The position numbers were made by a program, and so were the translations under genes. The notes beneath the pieces are model-generated. The model had not been told where the DNA came from. It ran no database searches and was given only the letters and a program-made list of their open reading frames with translations. From Sinorhizobium sp. 8-89 (GTDB lineage: Bacteria > Pseudomonadota > Alphaproteobacteria > Rhizobiales > Rhizobiaceae), in contig NZ_JASKLR010000010.1 of the NCBI RefSeq assembly GCF_030124325.1, positions 81,740 through 145,739 of the forward strand: DNA of 64,000 bases, given 5' to 3'. The first letter of the stretch is position 1, and each line of letters begins with the position of its first letter. Shown one piece after another: positions 8,116-18,403 of this stretch.

Positions 8116-8901
8116 ATGGATCTGACCCCGCCGCCATTTTCGCGCTTCGCGCATGAGGGACTGGAGATCGCCTTCTTCGACGAAGGCGATCCGTCTGGAG
8201 ATCCCATCCTCCTCATTCACGGTTTTGCGTCGAGCGCCAATGTCAACTGGGTGTATCCAGGCTGGTTGAAGACGCTCGGCGATGCCGGTTACAGGGTTAT
8301 TGCGTTTGACAATCGGGGCCACGGAAAAAGCAGCAAGCCCTACGATCCTTCGCTCTACCATCCGCAACAGATGGCAGGGGATGCGGCGGCGCTTTTGGTC
8401 CATCTCGGAATCGGCGAAGCGCATGTCATGGGCTATTCGATGGGCGCGCGCATTTCAGCATTCCTGGCTTTGATGCATCCGGAGCGCGTGCGCTCGCTCG
8501 TGTTCGGCGGCCTTGGAATAGGCATGGTGAGTGGGGTCGGAGACTGGGATCCGATCGCCGACGCGTTGCTTGCACCGTCGCTGGAGAGCGTGACGCATGC
8601 GCGCGGCCGAATGTTTCGTGCCTTTGCCGATCAGACCAAGAGCGACCGCCAGGCACTTGCGGCCTGCATTTCCACCTCGCGTGATCTGCTTTCGGCCGAA
8701 GATGTGGCGCGCATCGACGTACCGGTACTGATCGGCGTCGGAACGAAGGACGAGATTGCCGGGTCGGCGCAGGAGCTTGCCGCGCTTATGCCGCGGGCGA
8801 GGGCGCTCGACATTCCGGGGCGCGACCATATGCTGGCAGTCGGCGACCGCGTGTTCAAGAAGGCCGTGCTCGAATTTCTTGGCGAGGTCGGGCGAGCGTA
8901 A
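8116..8901 (+). CDS. Alpha/beta-fold hydrolase
   Basis: A 261-residue cytoplasmic hydrolase. The oxyanion-hole region is LIHGFASSANVNW, the nucleophile elbow is GYSMG (serine near residue 108), and the likely acid and histidine lie in GVGTKDEIAG and GRDHML. This completes a Ser-Asp-His triad. The start ATG has AGGAAATGAGAC in front. It resembles rhizobial hydrolases often named 3-oxoadipate enol-lactonase-like, but the substrate is not predictable. It is divergent from the zinc-finger gene and stands 102 bp ahead of cysE. Confidence 0.85.
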   Translation: MDLTPPPFSRFAHEGLEIAFFDEGDPSGDPILLIHGFASSANVNWVYPGWLKTLGDAGYRVIAFDNRGHGKSSKPYDPSLYHPQQMAGDAAALLVHLGIGEAHVMGYSMGARISAFLALMHPERVRSLVFGGLGIGMVSGVGDWDPIADALLAPSLESVTHARGRMFRAFADQTKSDRQALAACISTSRDLLSAEDVARIDVPVLIGVGTKDEIAGSAQELAALMPRARALDIPGRDHMLAVGDRVFKKAVLEFLGEVGRA

Positions 8902-9003
8902 AGGCGCTCTGCGACCGATGACTGAAATGTCGGGCACCCATTTATGTCGACCGGGAATTACCCTATATTCGAAACCATCGATCGATCATGAAGGAGAGCG
9001 ACT

Positions 9004-9831
9004 ATGGTCGCCAAGACCGAACTGCGCCATACGGAATCGTTCAAGGCGATAGACCCGATCTGGGACAGCCTGCGCGAGGAAGCCCGGCTCGCCGCCGAGC
9101 GCGATCCGATGCTGGCAGCGTTCTTGTATTCGACCGTCGTCAATCAGCATTCCCTGGAAGAGGCTGTCATCTACCGGATTTGCGAACGGCTGGACCATCC
9201 GGACCTGCAGGCGAACCTGCTGCGTCAGACCTTCGCCGAAATGCTGGAGGACTGGCCGGAATGGGGCTCGATCCTGCGCGTCGACATCCAGGCGGTCTAT
9301 GATCGCGACCCGGCGTGCACGCGGTTCATCGAAGCTGTGCTCTATTTCAAGGGATTCCACGCCATCCAGACGCATCGCCTTGCCCATTGGCTATGGAACC
9401 AGGGGCGGAGGGATTTCGCACTGTATCTGCAGAGCCGCTCCTCCAGCGTCTTTCAGACCGACATCAATCCTGCAGCCCGGATCGGGCGCGGCATCTTCCT
9501 CGATCACGCGACCGGCCTCGTGGTCGGCGAAACGGCAGCCATTGGCGACAATGTGTCGATCCTGCATGGCGTGACGCTTGGCGGCACCGGCAAGGAGGGT
9601 AGCGATCGTCACCCGAAGATCGGCGACGGCGTGTTGATCGGGGCGGGTGCGAAGATTCTCGGCAATATCCATATCGGCCATTGCTCGCGCGTGGCCGCCG
9701 GTTCGGTCGTGCTGAAGCCGGTTCCTCCCAAAACGACGGTGGCAGGCGTTCCAGCAAAGGTCGTGGGCGAGGCCGGGTGTTCCGAGCCGTCGCGCCAGAT
9801 GGACCAGATCCTGGCGAGCTTCGACATCTGA
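9004..9831 (+). CDS. cysE: Serine O-acetyltransferase
   Basis: CysE transfers acetyl from acetyl-CoA to L-serine, the first step of cysteine synthesis. The protein has 275 residues: an N-terminal all-helical SATase domain (IDPIWDSLREEARLAAERDP) and a C-terminal left-handed beta-helix of hexapeptide repeats. Active-site signatures are DINPAARIGRGIFLDHATG and HGVTLGGTGKEG, followed by HPKIGDGVLIGAGAKILGNI. The start has a good AAGGAGAG site six bases before the ATG. Length is normal for the family. With metC upstream, sulfur amino acid genes are concentrated here, though not in one operon. Confidence 0.95.
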   Translation: MVAKTELRHTESFKAIDPIWDSLREEARLAAERDPMLAAFLYSTVVNQHSLEEAVIYRICERLDHPDLQANLLRQTFAEMLEDWPEWGSILRVDIQAVYDRDPACTRFIEAVLYFKGFHAIQTHRLAHWLWNQGRRDFALYLQSRSSSVFQTDINPAARIGRGIFLDHATGLVVGETAAIGDNVSILHGVTLGGTGKEGSDRHPKIGDGVLIGAGAKILGNIHIGHCSRVAAGSVVLKPVPPKTTVAGVPAKVVGEAGCSEPSRQMDQILASFDI

Positions 9832-10081
9832 GAAGATAGGAGCACCGGCGCCGCAGCAGCGCTTGCCGATTGCTCGGGTCGCAGGCGTTTCGATGGGACG
9901 AGGCAGTCGCGAGCGGTTTCCCGCTCGCGCCCGGTTCGTGCCGTGCAGAAAATTGGACAGAAATTCAAGACGATACGGCGACTTCGCAAGTCTGGAGGGA
10001 CACCCGGTGTCCAAGTGGGTTTACACTTGGCAATTCCGCGTGCGAGAAGCGCCGCAGATCAAACATCCACGGAGAAGAGAT

Positions 10082-10285
10082 TTGAAGCCCGAAGAGATCC
10101 GAAAGCTTGAAGCCTATTTCAAGCGCACCTTCAACCAATCGATGGTCGTCAAGGCCCGGCCGAAGAAGGACGAGTCCGCGGAGGTCTATCTCGGCGACGA
10201 ATTCCTCGGTGTCGTTTTCCGCGACGAAGAGGATGGAGAGCTTTCGTACAATTTCTCGATGGCGATCCTCGACATCGATCTGTGA
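10082..10285 (+). CDS. DUF3126 family protein
   Basis: A 67-residue protein of a family found in Alphaproteobacteria and of unknown function. I start it at the TTG at 10082, giving KPEEIRKLEAYFKRTF after the initiator. GGAGAAG precedes it, and the longer open frame from 9863 shows no protein-like conservation. The body is a short alpha-beta fold rich in charge (KARPKKDESAEVYLGDEFLG) and ends in SMAILDIDL. It is followed by a clear terminator at 10312-10344. No function is proposed. Confidence 0.8.
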   Translation: MKPEEIRKLEAYFKRTFNQSMVVKARPKKDESAEVYLGDEFLGVVFRDEEDGELSYNFSMAILDIDL

Positions 10286-10311
10286 GATCGACATCCATCG
10301 TCGGATCTTCC

Positions 10312-10344
10312 ACCCGGTTCTGAGCAATCAGGCCGGGTTTTTTC
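10312..10344 (+). terminator. Rho-independent terminator after the DUF3126 gene
   Basis: ACCCGG and CCGGGT form the stem (10312-10317 with 10333-10338), followed by a T-run to 10343. Confidence 0.8.
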
Positions 10345-10450
10345 ATTAAAAGTCATATTTAACGCGCTCGCGCGAAAAAAATTGGCAGTTTTGTCACGGA
10401 TTTTCATCAAGTCGTTGCAAGAACAGGGTTTTATTGCGTCGCACACAGAA

Positions 10451-10479
10451 CTTGACTTTTTGTGCACTGCACATAGACT
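10451..10479 (+). promoter_or_regulatory. Phasin promoter with palindrome in the spacer
   Basis: CTTGAC (10451-10456) and TAGACT (10474-10479) are separated by exactly 17 bp, fitting the rhizobial housekeeping promoter. The last 13 bp of the spacer, 10461-10473, are TGTGCACTGCACA, an inverted repeat of TGTGCA around one base. A protein bound there would block RNA polymerase. PhaR/AniA-type regulators of polyhydroxybutyrate granules control phasin genes through TGCA-rich sites, so this is a candidate PhaR operator by inference. Confidence 0.6.
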
Positions 10480-10514
10480 GACTGACAGTTAAGCCGTCCA
10501 AAGGAGACACCCTG

Positions 10515-10868
10515 ATGTTTAACTTCGACGATGCGAACAAGAAAAGCAAAGAAGCCATTGACGTTGCTGTCAAAAGCTATTCGACCCTGACGAAGGGTTT
10601 TCAGGCCATTGCGACGGAAGCAGCGGACTATTCGAAGAAGTCCTTCGAGGACGGAATTTCCCATTTCGAAAAGCTGACCAATGCTAAGAGCCTTGAAGCT
10701 GCTTTCGAGCTTCAAACCAATTATCTGAAGGCGAGCTACGAAGGTTTTGTCGCCGAGGCGACGAAGATCGGCGAGATGTATGCTGACCTCGCCAAGGATG
10801 CCTATAAGCCTTACGAGGCGCCGGTCGCCAAGGCGACTTCAGCAGTCAAGTCTGCCGCCGCGGCCTGA
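10515..10868 (+). CDS. Phasin family protein (PHB granule-associated)
   Basis: A 117-residue phasin. It is almost wholly helical and amphipathic (KGFQAIATEAADYSKKSFED, then FEKLTNAKSLEAAFELQTNY) with an Ala/Lys-rich end, as in the Phasin_2 family (TIGR01841-type). Such proteins coat polyhydroxybutyrate granules and limit coalescence. The start ATG has AAAGGAG eight bases upstream. The gene is a single transcription unit: its own promoter at 10451 and a perfect hairpin terminator at 10891. The palindrome in the promoter suggests repression released when polymer accumulates. Rhizobia usually have two phasins; which one this is cannot be decided here, so no symbol is given. Confidence 0.88.
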   Translation: MFNFDDANKKSKEAIDVAVKSYSTLTKGFQAIATEAADYSKKSFEDGISHFEKLTNAKSLEAAFELQTNYLKASYEGFVAEATKIGEMYADLAKDAYKPYEAPVAKATSAVKSAAAA

Positions 10869-10890
10869 CGACAAAGACCATCGCCATCGT

Positions 10891-10928
10891 AAGAAGGCCG
10901 GTCGCGGTTGCCGCGGCCGGCCTTCTTG
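10891..10928 (+). terminator. Phasin gene terminator
   Basis: A perfect 11-bp stem (AAGAAGGCCGG at 10891-10901 with its complement at 10917-10927) lies 22 nt after the phasin stop codon. Confidence 0.8.
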
Positions 10929-11107
10929 CTTTTTGAAATGCCGGCCGCTTATGCCCCAAGAAAGTTGATCAATCTTGTGTTTCGTCGTGCGAATATGATT
11001 GCAGTGCGTTGGTTCGGCCTTAAAATTCGGAAACGAACTATTAGATAAGGACGAGCACGCCGCAGCCACGTTCGTTGGATGTGCGGCTGTACAAGGAACG
11101 AACAAGA

Positions 11108-11461
11108 ATGATCGCCATGCCGGTCCGGATGCAGCAGGGAAGCGAAGGAGACGGAGGCGGCGCCAGTCGTGGCACCTCCGTTATCACGCGCACCAAGCCG
11201 AAGACCAAAAAGCCGAGTCTGTATCGTGTTCTGCTTTTGAATGACGATTACACGCCGATGGAATTCGTCATCCATATTCTGGAGCGCTTCTTCCAGAAGG
11301 ATCGGGAAGAAGCGACCCGCATCATGCTCCACGTCCACAACCACGGTGTGGGAGAGTGCGGCGTCTTCACCTACGAAGTCGCCGAAACCAAGGTGACGCA
11401 GGTGATGGATTTCGCCAGGCAGCATCAACATCCGTTGCAATGCGTCATGGAAAAGAAATGA
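11108..11461 (+). CDS. clpS: ATP-dependent Clp protease adaptor ClpS
   Basis: ClpS brings N-degron substrates and other clients to ClpAP in the cytoplasm. From ATG 11108 (AAGGAAC upstream) it has 117 residues: a flexible N-terminal tail of about 35 residues rich in Gly and Lys, then the ClpS core with [20 protein letters not shown], the N-degron pocket region, and [20 protein letters not shown]. The length is typical for the alphaproteobacterial ClpS1 form. It lies 9 bp before clpA and clearly forms an operon with it. Many rhizobia have a second ClpS elsewhere, so this clpA-linked copy is ClpS1 by position. Confidence 0.95.
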   Translation: MIAMPVRMQQGSEGDGGGASRGTSVITRTKPKTKKPSLYRVLLLNDDYTPMEFVIHILERFFQKDREEATRIMLHVHNHGVGECGVFTYEVAETKVTQVMDFARQHQHPLQCVMEKK

Positions 11462-11470
11462 GGAACTAAC

Positions 11471-13981
<2,511 letters not shown>

Positions 13982-13995
13982 CGCGATCGCTATTA

Positions 13996-14038
13996 AACAC
14001 GACGGTGCCGGATGAGCTTCATCCGGCACCGTCGTGTT
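13996..14038 (+). terminator. clpSA terminator hairpin
   Basis: A perfect 20-bp inverted repeat (13996-14015 with 14019-14038) has a 3-nt loop and begins 14 nt after the clpA stop codon. There is no T-run after it, so it may act as an RNA-end stabiliser as well as a terminator. Confidence 0.75.
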
Positions 14039-14042
14039 ACCG

Positions 14043-14113
14043 CATGTTTCCTTAAATCGGAGCCGACCCAGGATAAGACATGCAGCAACTCAACGTGCTA
14101 CAGCGGCCTTTCT
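14043..14113 (-). repeat. RIME-like repeat, copy 2 (truncated)
   Basis: Read on the minus strand this matches copy 1 at 6394 across its AGCACTTTGAATTGCTGCAT segment and terminal palindrome, but the GC-rich GCGCGTCT inverted repeat end is missing. It fills the space between the clpA terminator and the AzlC gene. Confidence 0.7.
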
Positions 14114-14159
14114 TTGAAGCTCGGTGCTGCGGGTGAGTAAGCGTAACTTGCAGGTGTCC

Positions 14160-14897
14160 ATGGAACGCGTTGAAGACGAACGATCAGTTCTCGCCTGGTT
14201 TCTGACCGGCGCGCGCGGAATATTCAGCCTGCCGGCGATGATCCTGATGCTTTCCTTCGTCGGCTTTTGTTCGCTGACCGTGCAGGCCGGCGTCCCGCCG
14301 GAGCAGGTCGTGTTCATGACGGGCATTGTCTGGGCGCTGCCGGCGAAGGTTATCCTCGTGAGCTCGGTTCTGAGCGGCGCGAGCCTTGCGACGACCTTTC
14401 TCGCGGTGACGCTCTCGTCCGTGCGGCTCATGCCGATGGTGGCAGCCCTTGTCCCTGAATTGCGCACGGCGAAGACGCCAACATGGCTGCTTCTCGTATT
14501 GTCGCACTTTATCGCAATCACCGCCTGGGTCTTCGCGATGGAGCGCGTGCAAAAAGTGCCTCGCCCGCACCGCGTGACATTCTTCGCCGGCTTCGGCATT
14601 ACGCTCGTCGCCGCAAACATGATGCTCGTGGCAATCGTCTATCGTCTCGTCACCGACTTTCCGCCGATCGTCGCCGGCTGCCTCTTCTTTCTGACGCCTG
14701 TCTATTTTCTCGCCTCGATCTGGAATTCCGCGCGTCATCGCGTGGTCTATCTGGCGCTTGCCGCCGGCCTTGTTGCGGGACCGCTTTTCTATTGGCTGTT
14801 GCCGGAGTTCGACATCCTGCTTGCGGGCGTCGGCGGTGGAACGCTCGCTTGGCTCGCCGAGCGGTTCTGGCGCCCGCGACGGGAGGCGGGCGCGTGA
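14160..14897 (+). CDS. AzlC-family branched-chain amino acid exporter, large subunit
   Basis: An inner-membrane protein of 245 residues from ATG 14160, with an in-frame GTG at 14124 as an alternative. It has 6-7 hydrophobic spans (FSLPAMILMLSFVGFCSLTV, VFMTGIVWALPAKVILVSSV, then LSSVRLMPMVAALVPELR), the order seen in AzlC proteins. AzlC with AzlD exports branched-chain amino acids or analogues (known example: azaleucine resistance in Bacillus). The AzlD partner starts on the stop codon of this gene. The protein lacks a clear GAAQF-type motif in the third span, so it is a diverged member. The substrate is unknown. Confidence 0.82.
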   Translation: MERVEDERSVLAWFLTGARGIFSLPAMILMLSFVGFCSLTVQAGVPPEQVVFMTGIVWALPAKVILVSSVLSGASLATTFLAVTLSSVRLMPMVAALVPELRTAKTPTWLLLVLSHFIAITAWVFAMERVQKVPRPHRVTFFAGFGITLVAANMMLVAIVYRLVTDFPPIVAGCLFFLTPVYFLASIWNSARHRVVYLALAAGLVAGPLFYWLLPEFDILLAGVGGGTLAWLAERFWRPRREAGA

Positions 14898-15238
14898 TGT
14901 GGCTTGAAGGTTGGTGGGCCTATGTCTTCATCGCGATTGCCGGCTGGCTCGCGACCGATATCTGGAGATGGCTCGGCGTGCTCGCTGGCAAGCGCCTTCG
15001 CGAGGATTCCGAGGCATTGAACTGGGTAAGGGCGGTAGCGACGGCGCTGGTCGCGGCCGTCATTGCGAAGCTTATCCTCTATCCGAACGGCGTTCTCGAA
15101 CAATCACCTCTGTGGTTGCGGCTGGGGGCCGTGGCGCTTGGCGCGATCGCGTTTTTCCTCGCCCGCCAAATACCGGCGGTCGGCATCGCAACGGCGATCG
15201 CGACACTCGCCGCCGGACTCTGGTGGCGGGGTTTCTAG
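14897..15238 (+). CDS. AzlD-family branched-chain amino acid exporter, small subunit
   Basis: A 113-residue membrane protein with four hydrophobic spans, starting at an ATG that overlaps the stop of the AzlC gene (ATGA). It reads MWLEGWWAYVFIAIAGWLAT, then VRAVATALVAAVIAKLILYP, and ends LAAGLWWRGF; length and topology are those of AzlD. Tight coupling suggests equal production of both subunits. The function is taken from the family; nothing here identifies the exported compound. Confidence 0.82.
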   Translation: MWLEGWWAYVFIAIAGWLATDIWRWLGVLAGKRLREDSEALNWVRAVATALVAAVIAKLILYPNGVLEQSPLWLRLGAVALGAIAFFLARQIPAVGIATAIATLAAGLWWRGF

Positions 15239-15289
15239 TCCAGAGGTAACTGCTTCTTGGCGTCGTGAGATATCCGGTGGGGAGGCCGC

Positions 15290-15709
15290 TCAGAGCGCCC
15301 TGCGGATCTTTTCCGCGTTCGCGGAAAGCACTGCGCCATCTTCCATCTTGCCGGAATGCGGCTTCAGTGGAATGCCTTCGCGACGGGGTATGACATGGAA
15401 GTGCAGGTGGTAGACGGACTGTCCGGCGGGCGCTTCGTTGAACTGCATGATCGTCACGCCATCCGCGTCAAAAGCTTCCTTGGCCGCGATCGCGATCTTT
15501 TGAACCGTGCCGATCAGCGACGGCAGCGTTGTCGCGTCGGCATCGAGGATGTTGCGGGAAGGGGTCTTGGGCAGCACCAGGACGTGGCCTTCCGCCTGCG
15601 GCATCACATCCATGAAGGCGACCGTCGCATCATCCTCGTAGACCTTGTGAGATGGAATTTCGCCCCGCAGGATCTTGGCGAAGATGTTGTTCGTGTCATA
15701 CGTGCTCAT
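15290..15709 (-). CDS. HIT family (histidine triad) nucleotide-binding protein
   Basis: A 139-residue cytoplasmic HIT protein of the HINT branch. It carries NIFAKILRGEIPSHKVYEDD at the start and the triad H-x-H-x-H in VYHLHFHVIPRR near residues 105-115. Family members hydrolyse AMP-linked phosphoramidates and similar nucleotides; the physiological substrate is usually unknown. It is converging on azlD and is separated from the minus-strand operon at 15870 by a palindromic repeat, so it is probably a separate transcript. Confidence 0.92.
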   Translation of the reverse strand: MSTYDTNNIFAKILRGEIPSHKVYEDDATVAFMDVMPQAEGHVLVLPKTPSRNILDADATTLPSLIGTVQKIAIAAKEAFDADGVTIMQFNEAPAGQSVYHLHFHVIPRREGIPLKPHSGKMEDGAVLSANAEKIRRAL

Positions 15710-15761
15710 TTTCTATCCTCGTAATGTCGCGCCGGCGTGGTCGGCGTCTGTCAGTCGTCCT

Positions 15762-15872
15762 AGATCACGATCATTTTGGAATCGACCCAAAATCATGAAC
15801 GCGATCGATACTGATAAGTTTAGAGCGGGATGCGGGCGGAAAACTGCGCACACTCTTCCTCATCCCGCTCTA
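15762..15872. repeat. Second-type rhizobial palindromic intergenic repeat
   Basis: Two inverted repeats stand side by side. The first is imperfect: GATCACGATCATTTTGG pairs with CCAAAATCATGAACGCGATC. The second has 11-bp arms, AGAGCGGGATG (15822-15832) and CATCCCGCTCT (15861-15871). The architecture matches a repeat common between genes in Sinorhizobium and Rhizobium and differs from the RIME-like copies. Its right end contains the stop codon of the next gene. Confidence 0.7.
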
Positions 15873-17048
15873 GCGCTCACCTTTGCGGAAAGGTCCGTGC
15901 TCCGCAAGAAATTCGCCCGTTTCTTCCACATCACGGCGTTCGCGTTCGAGATAGTCGGCAACCGCCCGCGCGAGCCCCGAATGGGTGATGAAGTGCGCCG
16001 AATGCGTGGTGACGGGCATGTAGCCGCGGGCGAGCTTATGCTCTCCTTGTGCTCCCGCCTCGACGCGCTTCAATCCCTTGGCGATCGCGAAATCGATCGC
16101 CTGATGGTAGCAGACCTCGAAATGCAGGAACGGGTGGTCCTCGACGCAACCCCAATGCCGGCCGTAGAGCGCGTCGCTGCCGATGAAGTTGATTGCACCA
16201 GCGATATATCGGCCGCCGCGCTTGGCCATGACGAGCAAGATGTCGTCGGGCATCCTTTCACCGATAAGCGAATAGAAGGCACGGGTGAGGTATGGGCGAC
16301 CCCACTTGCGCCCGCCGGTGTCCATATAGAAGGCGAAGAACTGATCCCAGATCGCCTCGGTCAGATCGCTGCCGGTCAGCCAATCGATCGTTATGCCGTT
16401 TTCGACTGCCGTCCGGCGTTCTTTTTTCAGTGCCTTGCGCTTCCGGGATGCCAGCGTTTCGAGAAAGTCGCCATAGGAACCGTAGCCTTCATTGGTGAAA
16501 TGAAACTGTTGGTCGGTCCGATGAAGAAATCCCGCCCGTTCGAAAGTCGGCATTTCGTCTGCCGATACGAAGGTTACGTGAGCCGAGGAGACGCCGTGGC
16601 GGCGTGTGAGTTCCTTCAGTCCTGCGGCAAGCGCATCGCGAACCGGCCGCGGATCGCGCCCTTCGGTGGTGAGCAGACGTGGCCCAGTAACCGGCGTGAA
16701 GGGGACGGAGCATTGCAGCTTCGGATAATAGCGGCCACCCGCGCGCTCGAAGGCGTCGGCCCATCCATGATCAAAGACGTATTCGCCCTGGCTGTGGCTT
16801 TTCATGTAACAGGCAAGGCCGCCGCGCAGAAAACCGTCCGCATCCTCCATCAGCAGATGTTGCCCTAGCCATCCCGTTCCCGCGGTCGCTGAGCCTGACT
16901 CCTCCAGTGCGGACAGGTAGGCGTGCGAGACAAAGGGATTGTAGGGAATGCTGGTACTCAGCCTCGAGGCGCCGGCGAGCCGATTCCAGTTCGCCGGCGA
17001 GATCGATGAAAACGAGTGCTCGATGCGGATGTTGATGGCGTCTGTCAT
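15870..17048 (-). CDS. FemAB-like/GNAT-fold protein (COG3146, DUF482)
   Basis: A 392-residue protein of the family annotated as 'peptidogalycan biosynthesis' or GNAT-like. Visible marks are SIPYNPFVSHAYLSALEESG at the start, HFTNEGYGSYGDFLETLASR with the following RKRKALKKERR basic stretch, and LYGRHWGCVEDHPFLHFEVC; these are typical family blocks. FemAB relatives transfer aminoacyl groups to cell-wall precursors, but the role of this branch is unproven. It is the third gene of a compact operon after RidA- and GDPD-type genes, only 4 bp from the latter. The stop codon is formed inside the adjacent repeat. Confidence 0.8.
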   Translation of the reverse strand: MTDAINIRIEHSFSSISPANWNRLAGASRLSTSIPYNPFVSHAYLSALEESGSATAGTGWLGQHLLMEDADGFLRGGLACYMKSHSQGEYVFDHGWADAFERAGGRYYPKLQCSVPFTPVTGPRLLTTEGRDPRPVRDALAAGLKELTRRHGVSSAHVTFVSADEMPTFERAGFLHRTDQQFHFTNEGYGSYGDFLETLASRKRKALKKERRTAVENGITIDWLTGSDLTEAIWDQFFAFYMDTGGRKWGRPYLTRAFYSLIGERMPDDILLVMAKRGGRYIAGAINFIGSDALYGRHWGCVEDHPFLHFEVCYHQAIDFAIAKGLKRVEAGAQGEHKLARGYMPVTTHSAHFITHSGLARAVADYLERERRDVEETGEFLAEHGPFRKGER

Positions 17049-17052
17049 GAGC

Positions 17053-17778
17053 TTAGGAAATCATGGTCTCCCGTGGATCGAAACCCTCGAATGTCATCTG
17101 ATCGGCATGGGCGAAGGTGTGTTCCTGCGCCTGCGGATCGCGCACCGTCCAGGTGATGATGGTGTGTCCAAGCCCGCGTTCTTTGCTGATGAAGGCGTTC
17201 GGCAGGTGGCCGTAGAAATAGGAGATGAAGTCGAGACCAAGCTGCATCGCTTCCTCGTGCACGAAGAAGCGCTCCGGTTCGGCGCCCTCGGCCGTCAGGC
17301 CAAGCGGATAGGGCGCATCGAGCGCCTTTAGGTCCTTCAGCAGCCAATGATCGAAGCTCATCAGCGCCACGTGGCCATTGTAGCCTTCGAGCGTATCGAG
17401 CACCGCGGCGGCAAAGCCTTCATCGTCGCCTCTCCGGCCCTTTAGTTCGATGACGAGCGGCACGCGGCCGTTAACGAGGCGGAGCATCTGCGACAGCGTC
17501 GGCACCTTGTCCTTGGTGCCGCCGACCGACATCAGCCCGAGCTCTCCTGCGGTCCGTGCCCGAACATCTCCCCTTATACCGCAAAGGCGCTCCGTGGTGT
17601 CGTCATGAAAGACAACCGGAATACTGTCGGCGGTATATTGCAGGTCGCATTCGATCGCGAAACCCGCATCGGCGGCGCGGGAAAACGCCGAAAGCGTGTT
17701 TTCCCAAACCTCCCGATTCATGTCGTGATAGCCCCGATGGGCGATCGGTTGGGCCTTGAGCCAGGAAATATCCTTCAT
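17053..17778 (-). CDS. Glycerophosphodiester phosphodiesterase family protein
   Basis: A 241-residue GDPD-fold enzyme starting at ATG 17778. Motifs are PIAHRGYHD (catalytic histidine), ENTLSAFSRAADAGFAIECD (metal-binding ENT and E-x-D), PVVFHDDTTERLCG (second catalytic histidine) and VPLVIELKG. These are all residues required for the TIM-barrel phosphodiesterase. No signal peptide is visible, so it should act in the cytoplasm on glycerophosphodiesters released from phospholipids. It is the middle gene of the RidA-GDPD-FemAB-like operon, with spacings of 13 and 4 bp. The open frame extends upstream through the RidA gene, but that part is a shadow. Confidence 0.88.
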   Translation of the reverse strand: MKDISWLKAQPIAHRGYHDMNREVWENTLSAFSRAADAGFAIECDLQYTADSIPVVFHDDTTERLCGIRGDVRARTAGELGLMSVGGTKDKVPTLSQMLRLVNGRVPLVIELKGRRGDDEGFAAAVLDTLEGYNGHVALMSFDHWLLKDLKALDAPYPLGLTAEGAEPERFFVHEEAMQLGLDFISYFYGHLPNAFISKERGLGHTIITWTVRDPQAQEHTFAHADQMTFEGFDPRETMIS

Positions 17779-17791
17779 GCGATTCCTCGGA

Positions 17792-18259
17792 TCAGGCGAT
17801 TTCGATGACGGCGTCGATTTCGACGGCTGCGTTGAAGGGTAGGGCGGCCATGCCCACCGCGGCGCGCGCGTGCTTGCCGGCTTCGCCAAGCACGTTGGCG
17901 AGCAGGTTGGACGCGCCGTTGATGACGAGGTGCTGCTCGACGAAATCCGGGACGGACGCGACGAAGCCGTTGATTTTGACGAGGCGGCGGATCCGCCCGA
18001 GATCGTCGGAAAGCGCCGCCTTTGCCTGGGCCAGGATGTTGATGGCGCAGAGTTCCGCGGCACGCTGGGCAGTCGCGACATCGACATCCTTGCCGACATG
18101 CCCGGTTACGGCGACCTTGCCGCCTTCCATGGGCAACTGCCCGGAAATATAGAGCATCGAGCCGCTGATCACGTAGGGAACATAGTTCGCTGCGGGCGCT
18201 GCAGCCAAGGGCAGGGTAATGCCAAGTTCGGCGAGGCGCGTTTCGATCTCTGCGGACAT
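17792..18259 (-). CDS. RidA/YjgF/Rid family protein
   Basis: A 155-residue Rid-superfamily protein. It reads LAELGITLPLAAAPAANYVP, then YISGQLPMEGG, ELCAINILAQAKAALSDDLG and a C-terminal PFNAAVEIDAVIEIA. It belongs to the longer, RidA-like subgroup ('YjgF-like' of about 150 residues) rather than canonical RidA of about 128; the key arginine of true RidA is not clearly present before 'VEID'. Enamine/imine deaminase activity is therefore uncertain. I chose the ATG at 18259 (AGCCTTCC upstream is weak) because the longer frame shows no conservation. It is the first gene of the operon with GDPD and FemAB-like genes. Confidence 0.82.
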   Translation of the reverse strand: MSAEIETRLAELGITLPLAAAPAANYVPYVISGSMLYISGQLPMEGGKVAVTGHVGKDVDVATAQRAAELCAINILAQAKAALSDDLGRIRRLVKINGFVASVPDFVEQHLVINGASNLLANVLGEAGKHARAAVGMAALPFNAAVEIDAVIEIA

Positions 18260-18403
18260 GGAAGGCTCCGTTGTTGTCTTTTGTGGTAAAATCCGGCATG
18301 CAAGCTGAATCGGGACGGGCGTCAATCTTTCGTCGCGGATCTGCCTCGCTTCTGCCGACAGTTTGTTTATAGCATTGCCGGCGAGTGCAACAGGAGGAAA
18401 CGG

